The notes under the pieces were generated by a model that was not told where the DNA came from, did no database searches, and saw only the letters and a list, made by a program, of their open reading frames with translations. 64,000 nt of DNA, taken from Trebouxia sp. TZW2008 (lineage: Eukaryota; Chlorophyta; Trebouxiophyceae; Trebouxiales; Trebouxiaceae). Below, piece after piece: positions 29,670-41,493 of the stretch. Where the stretch lies: the NCBI GenBank assembly GCA_002118135.1, contig BDIU01000136.1, positions 496,001 through 560,000 on the forward strand, read 5' to 3'. The stretch's first letter is position 1. Each line of letters begins with the position of its first letter. A program made the position numbers and the translations under genes.

Positions 29670-32479
29670 ATGTCCAAAGAGCGCGAGAATTGGTACAGCG
29701 AACATCTGATCTGCTTCGACAACAGCAGCACGTGCAGGTCTTGCTGACTCAAGACTGCTGCAGGAAACATGCAATAGCGGGTTGCACGGCAGGCTTGGCT
29801 TCGGTTCTCGCCTTGCAGCCTTTGGACGTCGTAAAAACACGCCTGCAAGGTATCAAGTCCAGCCTTGTCTGCACATCCTAAGCCGTCTCCACGTGAGTCT
29901 GGCACAGGTCAGGTCAGTCATGCAAGCACCTTGTTGCAGTCCAAGACGGTGTTCCTGGTCCACTGTCAGCCTACAAAGGCACACTACATGCGTTAAAGTC
30001 TATTGTCAAAGAGGAAGGTTGGCGCGCGTTGTATTCAGGATTAGCCCCTGGTCTTCTTGGCGCAGGTAAGTTGGCTGTGCTTGCTTCTGACATTTGCCAA
30101 GAACAAGGCATACAGAAAGCCTCACAGATGCTGTAAAGATGCATAGAACATGTCTTGTGCACAGGGGTGTCCTGGGGCATCTATTTCTCAGCCTACAACC
30201 GTGCAAAAGAACGCTATCAAAGGAGGACTGGTCAAGTAAAGCTAGCTCCGCAGCTGCACTTAGCGTCAGCTTCAGAAGCAGGCTGCCTGGTGAGTTTGCT
30301 TCAACGCGTTGCAATGCAAAACAGCTGCTCTTCAAGCTTGGGATTGCAGCCTGACGCTGCTGCCACTCATGTGAATCATCAGGAAATGCAGGATGGTCAC
30401 GGAACTTGGTCTCAGAAACCATGCAAACACATCTTTGAACAGCAGCCGTGTCAATGCCTGTCCATGCCGTACAAATGAGCACTTGCCATGCTGCAATACG
30501 CTAGTCCATGTAACTCAGCATCTGCGAGCTGGCAGGTGACCATTGTCCCAATGTTTGTGCACCACAACAAGGTGACACTGGCATCCATGATCTACAGCAG
30601 TCTGCACTGACAGGTCTGCTTCATCAGAGGGGGTCCGACACCCAATGGTAACTGCATGTACCCATTTGTGACAACATGGCTGGAAGGGTGACGAAATTTA
30701 CATGAAGTCCCATCTTCCCATCTTACTAGGCTATGCCGTTACGCTGCAGGTGTGTTGCATCACCGATCCCATTTGGGTGACCAAGGCTTGCCTTCAGCTG
30801 CAGCACAACACTCAAGCTGCTGTGTCACCTATGGCTTCATCGGTCCCTCACTCACCTGCGGGCTGTGGCTGAGCCCTATAGCATTGGACAGTGACACGTC
30901 TGCTTTGTTACAGGGCTTTTCATCTCTCAGTGGCATCTGCAGGTGTGCTGTATAACCAACCCCATCTGGGTGATCAAGACCCGGCTGCAGTTGCAAAGGG
31001 GCCCTGGGCCTGCAGTGTCACCTAGGCTTCGCCAGTCCCTCACTCACCTGCGGGCTGTGGCTGGGCCCTACAGAGGCCTGACGCATGCTGTCAAGCAGAT
31101 AGCCAAGGAAGAGGGCATCAGGGGCTTCTACAAAGGCCTGCTGCCTTCTCTGCTTCTGGTCAGTGCTTGTGCATGCTTTGCTTCCAATCCCAATGCAACA
31201 AAAAGGTGTGGTTGATTAAAGTAACGTGATTGCCAACCCCATTGTACTCTAGTCACTTAGTCAGGCTGATGCCTGTTTTGGGACAGTCAAGTCTGTATTG
31301 GTGATCGGACTGCCTTACAAGTATGCAGCTGCACAGATACATCCTTGCAAACTGAATGCAGTGCCATTGCCAATCTCTTTTGCTAGGACAAGCAAGTGCT
31401 GCCTGCTCTGACGTCACATGCACAATGGGCACATACGCCTTTGCATTGGCATTTTGTGTATTCAGGTGTCAAATGGGGCTATTTTATTCGTGATGTATAG
31501 GCGCCACGTTAGGCTTGTTCCGTGCATGCTGCATGGGTGAATTACGGAGAACTCCACTTCACGGCAGAGCAATACCAGATGTGGCGATTCACTGCATGAT
31601 GTGCAAGTGTCAAACTGGGCTATCAAATTTACAGTGTACAGTATCACATGCAATGATTCAGTGCATGCTGTATAGGTGTCACATGGGGCAATTCAGTTCA
31701 TGGTGTATGAGGAGCTGAAGGCCCTGACAGCAGGCGCTGGAGAGTATGCAAAGGATACTGGCCGCTCAAGCCTGTCAGCAGCACAGATTTCTGTCATGGG
31801 AGCTACCTCTAAGCTGGCAGCATCTGTGGTCACCTATCCCTCTCAGGTCCGCCACCAATGCTGGTTTTGTTGGTGGATGTCTACTGTGTGTGGATCAATC
31901 AAGCAACAACATGTGATGTCTGCATTCGATGGAGCATGCTGACAAAGGTGTTGAAGCACAAAGTCTCTGATTAGCATAGGATGGTGAAGCTGCCTGAAAA
32001 GTTGATCATGCTTGTCAACGACAGGCAGTGCATCACTTGCTTGCAGCCAACCACGAGCTGCTCACATGACATGCTTGTATCGTGGTTCTGCTGTGCTGTT
32101 GCTGCTATTTCCTCACCACGTGGCAGCGCAAATGCCTGCTGCTTGAAGCATGTTATACCAAGCAGCATACACCCCACAGGCTATCAGCTGCATATAGTTG
32201 GACAGGCTGAGCACCTGAGCTATGTTGTGTCAACAGGTCATAAGAGCAAGGCTGCAACAGCGGCAGGCGTCAAACCGTGCAGTGCAGTATCGTGATGGCC
32301 TTGCAACATTCAAGCTCATTCTGCAGCGCGAAGGTGCTGGAGGTTTGTACAAAGGGCTGGTCCCAAACGTCCTTCGGGTCATGCCCCAGTCAGCTATCAC
32401 CTTCCTGGTTTATGAAAAGGTCATGCAGCTGCTTGAAGCAGAGATCTTCAGAAATATTGAGCAGAGCTGGAGGACTTGA
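29670..32479 (+). CDS. Folate transporter of the mitochondrial-carrier family (SLC25A32/FOLT1-like)
   Basis: Six-helix carrier predicted to move folates across an organelle inner membrane; the plant homolog FOLT1 is in the chloroplast envelope. Three carrier signatures appear in order: LQPLDVVKTRLQ, TNPIWVIKTRLQLQ and TYPSQVIRARLQQR. The Trp in the second signature is typical of the folate/NAD/pyrimidine-nucleotide branch. GVSWGIYFSAYNRAKERY, SHGAIQFMVYEELK and SAITFLVYEKVMQLL also match the folate carriers. I chose ATG at 29670 because MSKERENW splices (TTG|GTACAG to TGCAG|GAAAC, about 69-nt intron) to KHAIAGCTAG, giving the short N-terminus usual for FOLT. The start is thus inferred. Stop TGA is at 32477-32479. 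Two introns contain relics of the exon that follows. Confidence 0.88.
30747..30885 (+). pseudogene. Decayed copy of the second-signature exon of the folate carrier
   Basis: CAGGTGTGTTGCATCACCGA continues through CCCATTTGGGTGACCAAGGC to TCCCTCACTCACCTGCGGGC and TGTGGCTG. It parallels the functional exon from about 30940 (CAGGTGTGCTGTATAACCAA, CCCATCTGGGTGATCAAGAC). The copy has replaced the transport-signature Arg codon (ACCCGG to GCTTGC) and carries an indel, so it is not a viable alternative exon. Acceptor AG is retained. Confidence 0.9.
31462..31642 (+). pseudogene. Two decayed copies of the SHGAIQF exon start (31462-31500, 31602-31640)
   Basis: The functional exon starts at 31676 after TATAG (GTGTCACATGGGGCAATTCA). 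Upstream, TTCAG|GTGTCAAATGGGGC..ATTTT and GTGCAAGTGTCAAACTGGGC..TCAAATTTACAGTGTAC repeat it. The first keeps a clean acceptor but hits TAG after 12 codons. Confidence 0.8.
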
Positions 32480-33072
32480 GTCTCCCTCATGCATCATGTG
32501 ATCTTCATTGCAATATTGCTTCTGACACACAGCAGACTCTTTCAGCAATTATTCTGTACGAGTCATATCATATTCGACTACTAGTTGCTGTAGTTGGTAC
32601 AGCCTGACAATGGCAACAGTCTTGCAAGCATCAACCGCAGCTGGCTTTGACCTGGTCACGCTGTTCTTTGGCATGTCATCACGATATGACTGCAAGCAAA
32701 CGAGAAGGCGCTCTCTGGACCATCAACTTACCTTGGCCTTGCCTTAAAATTAGGTCTGATTATGACTCGAAGCTTTATGCCTGCTAAAGCTTTCCACACT
32801 CTTGGTCTTCTCCAGCTGCAGTGATTTGCAGTCTCATTACAGCAGCGACTCTATTTTGGCAGCCAGCTTGCTTGTCGCCACAATCTGAATACAACATCTT
32901 GATTTGTACAAGCTAAATTATTCACAGCTGCCTTAGGTGCAGCTCTTGACTTCAAAGTCTTGGGGCTGAGGTCGAGGGCATTTCGCATGAGCCCTTTTCG
33001 ATACGCCCCTCGGTAACATTGAAGGCCTGAAGGCTGCGAAATAAGTCGAATCGGTTCTTGCGTTGCGCCACA
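32480..33072. other. Intergenic, folate carrier to CFAP61
   Basis: Holds the carrier's 3' UTR and the CFAP61 promoter. I see no coding exon or RNA gene. Confidence 0.5.
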
Positions 33073-36000
33073 ATGCATGTGCGTGCAGCGCAAGTTCGCG
33101 ACCATGACGAGTTGCTGCATATCATCGCCAGGTCACAACTGAGGTATTGTCTAGTGTTGTTGGCAGGGACGTCCTCATGCACTGCAGATACTTCCAACGC
33201 TGTGTCGCTTGTATTGCAGGTGTCCTGCACTGGCAGAAGTCTCCAGTCGTGATGGTCGACATGCTGATTTTGCGCTGGCATATCTTATTCGCAAACAAGG
33301 ACCAGAGGACAAAGTCTTGGTGGCACAGTCGGAGACTCAGCTGTTGGGCTGCATCGCGCTCACGAGTAAAGTGGACATGAGCGCTCTGCAGCAAAACTTT
33401 GAGCTGCAAGCATACGACCAGCTCGTGCAGCCTGAGGCGTGTGAAGCTGCTGTAGCAAACTGTACGCAAAGACTTCAAGCAGCAGCAGTAGGTCAGGCCC
33501 ACTAGCTCTCTTCTGTACTCTGCTTTTGCAAGCTGGCTGTCTTTGATATGCTGTCACCGGGTCCCTTTGATGTGCATGCAATCCAGCTTGACCTTGCATG
33601 ACAAGTTTTGAAAATCTGGAGCAGCAAAGCGTACTGATGCACTCAGTTTCAGAAGGTGACGCTACTCGTGCAGACGCTCACAAGTGTTTGCCTCTGCAGA
33701 TGTAGATGTCAGTCCTGATGGTCTAGCAGACACACCTGCAGTAGCTGTCCAACCTCAAGAGCTGCTGGCTGCAGTTGTCAAGGTGAGTTAAATATCAAGC
33801 TGCAGTCATCCTTATGCTGCTCTCAAAATTCCAGTTGCACATGCAAAGCTCATACTTTTTGGTTGGGCTAGAACAAATACCTGTGGAACATGGAGTGTTG
33901 CATCAGGCTGGTTCTGCATATGCAGAGTCCTTCAGTAACGTGTGCATTGCTAATTGAGAACGGCATACCTGCTCAAATGCTCCCATGCACCTTTGATGCA
34001 TGCCTGTGTGTGCTTTGTCAACAGCAATGGCAAGAAAGGCACGCACAGCTTATTAGCGAGGCAGAACACTGCACATGCATCAGCACTCTCCTACACGCCA
34101 TGCTATGCCTCAGGCGATGCTCAGTCTTCACTCTGACTACTGCAGGAGCTGCAGCAAAGTGACCCTAATGCCTTTGCTTTGACCATGCTGTGCTGCGATC
34201 CTGAGCCTCAGGAGAAGGCTGCTTCACTGGCTTTGCTGGCAGCAGCTTTTGAGGCATTCCCAGACAAGGACTACTGCTTGCTGACCCTGCCTCCAGACTC
34301 CCCTGAAGTCCCACTGCTGAACACCTTAACTCGGCTGCCGCCACCGCCAGGCTCAAGCATGGTGGAAGTGCTATACCTGTGCCACCGCTGTGCTTTGCTG
34401 GACGTTCAGGTGCCCATTTTGCAGATTATGCTGGCTTTGTATGCAAGTTGGTTGTTGTTGCTGAGTTCGGCTGCTGTTGCATTCTGGCAAGGCTACCACC
34501 ACCGCTGGGCCCAATTATGATGGAAGTGCTCTATCTGTGTCAACGCTGTGCCCTGCTGGATCTTCAGGTTCTCAAAAATGCACTGTTCTGTGTCATCGTG
34601 TGCACATCTTTTGTACCCAAGCATGGTGCTGTTGTCTCGTGTCTGGATTGGCCGCCATTGTTGTGCTCTGCTGCATGTGAAGATATCTCTTTGCAGCTGT
34701 TGCAACATGCTGCCGTCACGCATGTGGTTGTCTGCATGCTTGCTGCTCGTGATTTGTGAGGTGCTGTCATGTGATCATCTGCCAGCTCTATACTCTCTTC
34801 ATAAATGTGTGCAGCTGGGTCTTTGCATGTGCATTGCGTTTGTGACTGTATCATATTGCCGGCAGCTTGTATATTCAGGTGCAAATTGGTAATAGATCAC
34901 ATCTGGAGGAGGTGGGACAGCTTGTGTCAGGCGTCTCAGATGCTCAGTCAATTTCAGAGCGCTTCTCAACAAGCCTAGATGCAAATGGCACATATGTGGT
35001 GTGTTGCCAAGAGCAGGTGCGTAGAGCTTCGCAACAATGCTTCTGAATCATGTTGTGCAGGTGCATACTGTAGGGCATGCAACCTGTTCAGAGTTTTGTA
35101 TGGCATAAGGCAAGCGCAGAGGCAGTGCAGAATTCCAGCACCTGATGTTGCATGTGGGTATCACAGCATCAATTCACCTTTTCCTTGTTCCCCAACCAGT
35201 GACTTGAGAAAACAACATGTTCTGTGCATCTGACCTTCTGCAAACAAGGCAGCTATGCAGGCTTTGTTGTCTGTCATGTGCATCAACGCCACACTGTTTC
35301 CTGATTGCTCAAAATTAAGCAAAGGTGCAAGCAATGCAAGCAGGTTTGGCTATGGGGCTCAAGCAGAGTAAGTTGATGCTGCAGGTGGTGGGTGTTGTCC
35401 TGCTGCAGCCTCTGACAGATCTGTCCCAGCTGCACCAAAATTTTGAGACGATCAAGGTTCCTGGACTACGGCCTGTCAGGACAACAGATCAGCAAGTCAT
35501 GCAGTTGACGCACATCTGCTTGAACCCTATCTTTGCTCACCAAGCAGAGGGCATCCTCTTGCAGATTCTCAAGCGGTGCAAAAGCAATCTGCTCTTGTAC
35601 CTGCTGAAACCTGGTCAACAAACACCTGATGTCCTTAGAGCTTTCAGGTGAGCGGAAATTGAGTCAAGTTTGTATCTCACATCTCTTTGCTTCTCCTCTT
35701 GCATTTTCTGGAATGGTGCACTGCTCTGTATTGCATGATTGTTTGATACAGCATCTGTTTAGTGCAGAATGCACGTCCTGTGTTATTACCGTCCAAGATT
35801 GGGTGCTCTCATGTTCCAGGCAGGTTGCACCTCGGCATAGACTGCGAACGAGGTCTAGTCCAGAGGCCAACTTTGCCCTCTTTGCGCTGTGGGATGGAGT
35901 GCCCACTAAGACGCCTGTCAACACCCACATTGTGGTGGTTGGTACATCTGACTGTGGCTTGTCAGTCCTTGAAAGCTTGGTGTTCCATGACAAGCTCAGC

Positions 36001-39000
36001 TTCAACTCAGTCACCCTAGTGAACCCTGGAGGTGCTCAAGGCAGCCATGGTGATAGTTTCTACGCAACAAGCCTTTTGGCTCAACTAGTAAGCCTTTTTT
36101 GCATCTGACATTGCACTTGCCATGCACTGCTGATTCGACCACCACGAGCAAATTCCCAACGCAAAGCTCAAAACGGTGCATCGCTGTCGGGCGGAGCAGC
36201 GGCGGCCAGGTCGACTCAGCTCAGGCTCTGCAGGGTTTGAACATGTGAGTCGCAGGTTTTCGAGCTCCCCATAATTCCCCAGTTCTCGATTAGGCTTGAA
36301 AGGTTTATAGGCGCCCACTCCGCAACGGGCAACTATACTTACCTGTTCGGGCTGGGTTGGTGATCAGGAAGGCCAACCAGCTATCCTCGCTGCTCGCCTT
36401 GCACTCCGCCTGCGGCGCTGGGTATGAGTGCTCCAAGTGGGTATCTCAACGGAATAATTTCTGGTAGGCTGAGGAGAGCGCATGCGCTCCCTCGGCACCC
36501 AAATAAATTGCAACAACACTGAAAATGGTCTACAAATGAGTTTCACATCATGATTCGTTCTGCATCTTCAAACAACACCAGGCATCTGCTGTCCAATGCC
36601 ATCTCAGGATGCCAATCTGGCACACAATTTTCACCATTCATGTGCCATATGCGTAACAATGAAGGGCTCTGCCAATGCTGCGTGCAAGCTTGAGGGCACC
36701 AAAGCCACCTCCCTGATTCTTGTTTCGTGCTGCTAGCATAGACAAGCGCTTGTCTGTTGGTTGCAATAAGATGTGAAGCACAGAGTTATTTCTAGTTGAC
36801 AGCACATCTGATGTCAGTCCCTCAATTGTCATATAGAGTATCAAGAAGCTTGCAGTCAAGAATTTGACTTGCAAAGGCACAGCTGCTTGAGCTCAGGTAT
36901 TTTGGAGCATTTGGATGGCAGGTGTGAGGTGCTTCCGCTGTGCATGTTGTACATCTGCCTTCAGTCAGTGCTGTTGTGCGAAAGCCAACACAGCTCAAAG
37001 CTATTCCTTGACAACTTTGACAGCCAAATGTAGCTTGAGCGTGTAATCGAGGGGTTCGTGTGCAGGGCTTGCAGGCAAGTGTCACAACCCTAGATGCTGA
37101 GCTTGTCAGCATAGACAGGCAGCAGCAATGCATATTGCTGTCAGATCAGAGAAGGGTGCAGTATGGCCTGCTGGTGTTGACTGTTGGCCTGCAGCCGTCA
37201 TGCAGCCTTGCAGCACATCAGCTGAGCATGGACAGCCAGCAAGTATGCTCCCTTCAGGATCTGCAGCACAGGATACCGACGGTGAGTCAAGCCAAATTGC
37301 ATGCCTTCAGAAGCGCCATGCCAGCAACAGTTTGGCTGAGATAAGCTGCGTACTCTACCCTGGACAGACATTTCAAGGAAATTGATATTGCCTTGCAAAT
37401 GCATGATGTCTGCATGCTGTATGACTCTTGATATGACCCATGTTGTTTGTGGTTGGTCTGTCTACAGGGCACAGGACAAGGCAGCTCCTTGTTGCATTGA
37501 ATAGTTTGACAAGTTTCCTGGGTTAGGCACAATTTCAATCAGCAATGTCACTGCCTGCAGGACACTACAGCTGTGGAGAAGATCATTGTGCATGGCGCAC
37601 TATTTGAGGCATATGCAGCCATGCAGCAATTACAGGCAGCAGGTGTTGATCCTGCAAAGGTGCTGCACACAACAACTGCTGTGGAGGAGACAGGCGTCTC
37701 TGCTCTGCTGCAAGAAGCAGCAGGCCTGGCTGGCATGACACTTCCTGCATGTCTGCAGGTATGCAGATTTGCACAACCTTGTGTTTGCATAACTATGGGT
37801 GCTTTAGCAACAAAGTGCAGATTTGGGCAACCTTGTTTGTGCGTAAGTATGGATGCTTCAACAACAGATAAAGGGAAAAGAAAGGTCAATGCCCCTACAT
37901 TTTACACGAGAGCCCTCTGCAAGTAAAAGCAGCCCAAGCATCTTGATGTGATAATTGGGAATGTACTGTTGCATCCCCGGGTCTTCACTTGAGCAATCAC
38001 CACTCGCTGGAAGCTTGGCACCTAATGTTTCTCATGGAATGTACCCTTCAGGCTATTATTTCATGCTCAATCAAAGACCTCTGCAGACAGCTGTGTTGCT
38101 CCTCTCAGCTTTGTGAAAGAGTCGCGGCTTGACAGCAGAGATTTGGTGTGCATGCAGGTGACAGACTTCAGCTTGCAAAATGGTGAGGCTCAGAGCAAAG
38201 TGGGGGTACTGTACACAGCAGCTAGCGAGCGTCACTCCTTGCAGGTCAGCCCTGGCAAATGCCTCAGTATCACCAAGCTCACAATACTGCAGTAGCTGAT
38301 TTACTGTTCCACCAGATGTTTAGTGCTACTGAGCCCAGACCACTGCAGCAGCTGATGCTCTGTACGTCAAATCAAGGCATGCATGATGTGACTTGCACAA
38401 TGCTGTCATCTGCCCTGAAGCATATAGCTAGGCAAAGCGTGTGAGTCATCTGCAGCCCAAAAAATCATCAGTCAGCGTGCTGTCCCTTGCATTCTGCATC
38501 TGGTTCTGGTTTAGTGGCAGGGACATAATGAACAGCCAAGCTGCAGCACTGATGGCATGAGCATCACTTCTCTTGTCTCAGCAGACAGTGTGCTCGCTCG
38601 CTTGCCAGTCTGCTCGCTTGCTTGCTTGCTTGCTGCTTGTTTGCTTGACCGCTTGCAGGTTGACTTTGCTTGGGCCTTGTTTGGTTGCTCAGTGTAAGGT
38701 CAGCTGAGCACCTGTGACAAGGGCAAGTGACAATGGCAGGCTGTGTTCAGGCAGACCTGGTGGTCATGGGTTCAGCCACAGCTGTGGTACCTGACAGCAT
38801 GGTACAGGCTGCTGCTCAAAGTAATCTGGTGTGCGATGGCCGCCTGGTGGTGGATGCTGCTTTCAGGACTACTGATCCCCACATCTTAGCTGCTGGAACA
38901 GCTGCCAAGTTCTCTCGCAGGTACAGCGTTCCTAGTTGTAACAACTGCGTTTGTTCCCAATAAACCTGCTTCTGCATCATCATGTACCACTGCAGCCAAA

Positions 39001-40812
39001 ATGCAGTGATGGTTTCCATCTGCGTTGTCCTTACAACGAGAATATGTCAAGTGTCCGTGAAGAAGTCACTGCAGAACAACATGTGACCTGTCGTCATGCA
39101 CGGTCCTTCTGTTGCGAGATGCTGTTGTTGTGTGGCAACAGGTATGGCAATGGGCTATGGCACTCAGTGTATAGCAGTCAGGATGTCGGGCAGAGGGCAA
39201 GTGACAGCATAGTGGCCATTTCCAACAGGGTGTGATCAAGCGTGCTGTCACATCCATGTGTCCTTTTTGAACATGTTGTCGTGTAACAGGTAGGGTGGTA
39301 AGACTGAAAGGTCATTTGGGCATGAAAGTAACTGTGACAACAAGGTGAACAAGGTGATGCACCACCCTGGTCATCACCAATATTGACGCTACCTGGTGAT
39401 ATAGGTGACATACAAGCGCACATCATACTGGGTGATACAGGTGATGACCAAGGTGATGTAGGTGATCATGGTGATGCATATGCGCGCAACTTTGCAGGTA
39501 TGGAGTTGGGTTGTGCCATTCACTGTACAGCAGCCAGGAGGTAGGGCAGAGGGCAGCTGACAGCATAGTGGCCACCTTCAACAGCCCCTTCCTGGCTGAC
39601 TCAGCGCTGCCCAGGCTCAGGAGGGGCCGCCTATTTGCCACAGCTGTGCCTGGCGGTGGCGTCTTTGCCTATGTGTGTGCTGCTGGCATGCGACCACCCA
39701 ACAGCCTTGCTGCTCAGGTCAGCAAATGAACAGGTTACTTTTGCCTACAGTGACTGTTGCAATGCTGCTGTCGCTATTTCTTTGCCTACACGCAGTTTTG
39801 TTTTGCACAGACGCGTTTGTCATAACAGCTAGGGCACCGACACTCCTATTCTTATCATTTCTTGTCCTGGTCAGCAAATCAACATGTTTTCCTGTCAGTG
39901 ACAGCAGAAATGTGCTTTGGCTGTTCTTGTTCTCTGCCTGACAGCAATCAGGTGGTCATGAGAGTGCTGCTGGCAATTAGCTACCCACTTCCCTTGATGC
40001 TCAGATCAGTAAGAGTTACGCCTTCCAGTACATGATCCAATGCTGTTTTAGGTAGAATAGTCAGAAATCTGGTACTGTAAGCATCTGAGCTGTTCAGTCC
40101 TGTTCTTGCTGACCATTGCTGAATGTTGGTCAGCAGCAGCACCAGTGATGCTTGCTGATGTTTATAGATGTCAACACTTGGCAGGGGCTTTTGGGCAGTG
40201 CGCATTGAGTCCAAGCTTGCAATATTCATTGCACCCTATTCTTTCCATCGACAAATACGCTACATCTCAATTACTCACTACAAGGCAAAGCTCAGCCTGT
40301 ATCCTGGTATGGGACCCCATATGCAAGGCAGTCAGGGTGCAGCAGTAGTGTTGCTTCTGCAGGCAGGGACACGCCTAGTCTCCAGGACACAGCAAGGCTA
40401 CTTTCAGCTGACAGTGGACGCCAACAGTGTGATAGAGTCAGCCCTGGTCTGCAGCTCAGCACCACAGGAGAGCCCGCCAGAAGCAATGCTGATGCCGCTA
40501 GTGGGCTTGCCAGTCACATACTTGCATGACTTGCTGCACAGCTATGATACTGGGAAGGTCACACATGTGCCAGAATACTTGCAACAGCCTTGGACAGCTT
40601 TGCTGTACCATGATCAGTTTCCACAGCTGCGGTCAGCACTTGCTCAGCATGTGGAAACGGTTCAGAGGCCGCTACAGAAGATGGATGGAAACAGCGTTGC
40701 TGCCCATGATCAGGGAGCTGTCACTTTTGTGCAAGATGGAGTCATTGAGCTTGTCAAGCAGCAGGGTGCAACTGAACTTCCCCAGTATGATGTCGCTGCT
40801 TTTGTGCCATGA
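33073..40812 (+). CDS. CFAP61: Cilia- and flagella-associated protein 61 (FAP61)
   Basis: Axonemal protein of the calmodulin- and spoke-associated complex at the base of radial spokes, needed for motility. ATG at 33073 begins [19 protein letters not shown]. Then come [19 protein letters not shown], an acetyltransferase-like part, [36 protein letters not shown] and the [15 protein letters not shown] segment, all in CFAP61 order. The second half is a FAD/NAD(P)-like Rossmann region: [55 protein letters not shown] and [13 protein letters not shown]. The C-terminus has [20 protein letters not shown] and ends DVAAFVP, TGA 40810-40812. The gene has many short exons, several with decayed copies beside them, and a U1 snRNA gene in one intron. 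Paired with SPAG6 downstream it argues for a flagellated stage. Exon-level structure is approximate. Confidence 0.87.
34490..34570 (+). pseudogene. Copy of the CFAP61 exon end at 34330-34410, in the following intron
   Basis: AGGCTACCACCACCGCTGGG, then TGGAAGTGCTCTATCTGTGT and CCCTGCTGGATCTTCAGGT, mirror the exon end (CGGCTGCCGCCACCGCCAGG.. TGGAAGTGCTATACCTGTGC). The copy is still open and keeps its donor, so it could be young or a mutually exclusive exon end. The next conserved exon follows at about 34880. Confidence 0.8.
36230..36334 (+). promoter_or_regulatory. Probable U1 snRNA promoter
   Basis: TTTATAG at 36304-36310 is correctly spaced for the TATA element of a Pol II snRNA gene. CTCCCCATAATTCCCC, about 60-75 nt upstream of the RNA start, could be the upstream sequence element, but it does not match the land-plant consensus closely. 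Confidence 0.5.
36335..36498 (+). ncRNA. U1 spliceosomal snRNA
   Basis: Recognises 5' splice sites as part of the U1 snRNP. The RNA starts with ATACTTACCTG, the invariant U1 5' end that pairs with donors. GATCAGGAAGG at 36362-36372 is the stem-loop I loop bound by U1-70K. TTGCACTCC at 36399-36407 is the stem-loop II loop bound by U1A. The Sm site AATAATTTCTGG is at 36453-36464. A terminal stem-loop follows (GCTGAGG pairing with CCTCGGC, ending about 36496). The order and spacing of all four elements match U1, at about 164 nt. A TATA-like TTTATAG lies about 26-31 nt upstream, as expected for an snRNA promoter. It is on the same strand as CFAP61, in the intron between the HIVVVGTSD exon (ending about 36088) and the [10 protein letters not shown] exon (about 37064). 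Confidence 0.93.
38580..38665 (+). repeat. (CTTG)n-like low-complexity run in a CFAP61 intron
   Basis: Repeated GCTCGCTCGCTTGC, then GCTTGCTTGCTTGCTTGCTG units. It is simple sequence with no coding content. Confidence 0.85.
39139..39600 (+). repeat. CFAP61 exon-start duplication (39139-39233 relic; 39497 on functional) around a GGTGAT minisatellite
   Basis: CAGGTATGGCAATGGGCTAT through CAGTCAGGATGTCGGGCAGA and ACAGCATAGTGGCCA precedes the functional CAGGTATGGAGTTGGGTTGT..CAGCCAGGAGGTAGGGCAGA..ACAGCATAGTGGCCA. The relic hits a stop right after the shared part (SNRV, TGA). Between them (39290-39475) lies a GGTGAT-rich minisatellite. Confidence 0.85.
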
Positions 40813-40930
40813 CGTGCTGAACAAATAAGGTTGATGAGACAGTCTGCAGTTACCTTTGTGCCATGATGTGCTGAACAAACAAGTTTTCTGTGAACAGTCT
40901 GTGATTACCTGAAGCTTGTACTGCATTTGA
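40800..40930 (+). repeat. Duplicated stop-codon region of CFAP61 in its 3' UTR
   Basis: TTTGTGCCATGACGTGCTGA with ACAAATAAG (containing the stop) recurs as TTTGTGCCATGATGTGCTGA with ACAAACAAG. The following GACAGTCTGCAGTTACC also recurs as AACAGTCTGTGATTACC. This is a tandem copy of about 52 bp. Confidence 0.88.
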
Positions 40931-41493
40931 CCTCAATTCTTGATGTAGCCATAAGCATGACTACGAGCCTAATTGCGATGTACATGTTGCACTTCTGCGT
41001 TTTGAGTCATGAGGTAAGCATGCTCCATTGAGGTGCAGTTTGTGAACAGTATGCCAAGGTTTTGGGCTTGTACCGTCACATGCATCACAGGGCAGGAGCA
41101 AACTTCTGAAGGCTGACTCACCATGATATGTATGCCAGTTGAGGGAAGTAATGTAAAGAAGCCTTGCAAATTACAGTGTTGGCTGCCAGGAATGTGACTG
41201 ACCATGCATTTATTTCAGGTGTGCAATGATGGCTGCAATGTTCAATATTGCTCAAATCGTTTGCTGCATTACGATGCAATCTTCGCAGTTGCACACGAAA
41301 GGAATGGCAGGATCACAATCAGCTGTTTTGCAGCTCTCAATAAGCAGCTTGCTGCACTAAAGCTGTTCATTAGTCTACAGGCCAGCAGAAGCAGGCAAAG
41401 CCGTCATGACGCTTGCGTCATGACATCAAATGTACGCACACAAGTATCCCAGCGTCAACCAATGACATTACATGTACTGCAGCGCTGCAAAGT
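40931..41493. other. Convergent intergenic region, CFAP61 to SPAG6
   Basis: The 3' UTRs of two genes that face each other. No exon is recognised. Confidence 0.5.

Noticed and set aside
36140..36260. Possible tRNA upstream of U1 (GGTTTGAAC-like T loop)
   Set aside because: No cloverleaf could be formed and no A box was found.
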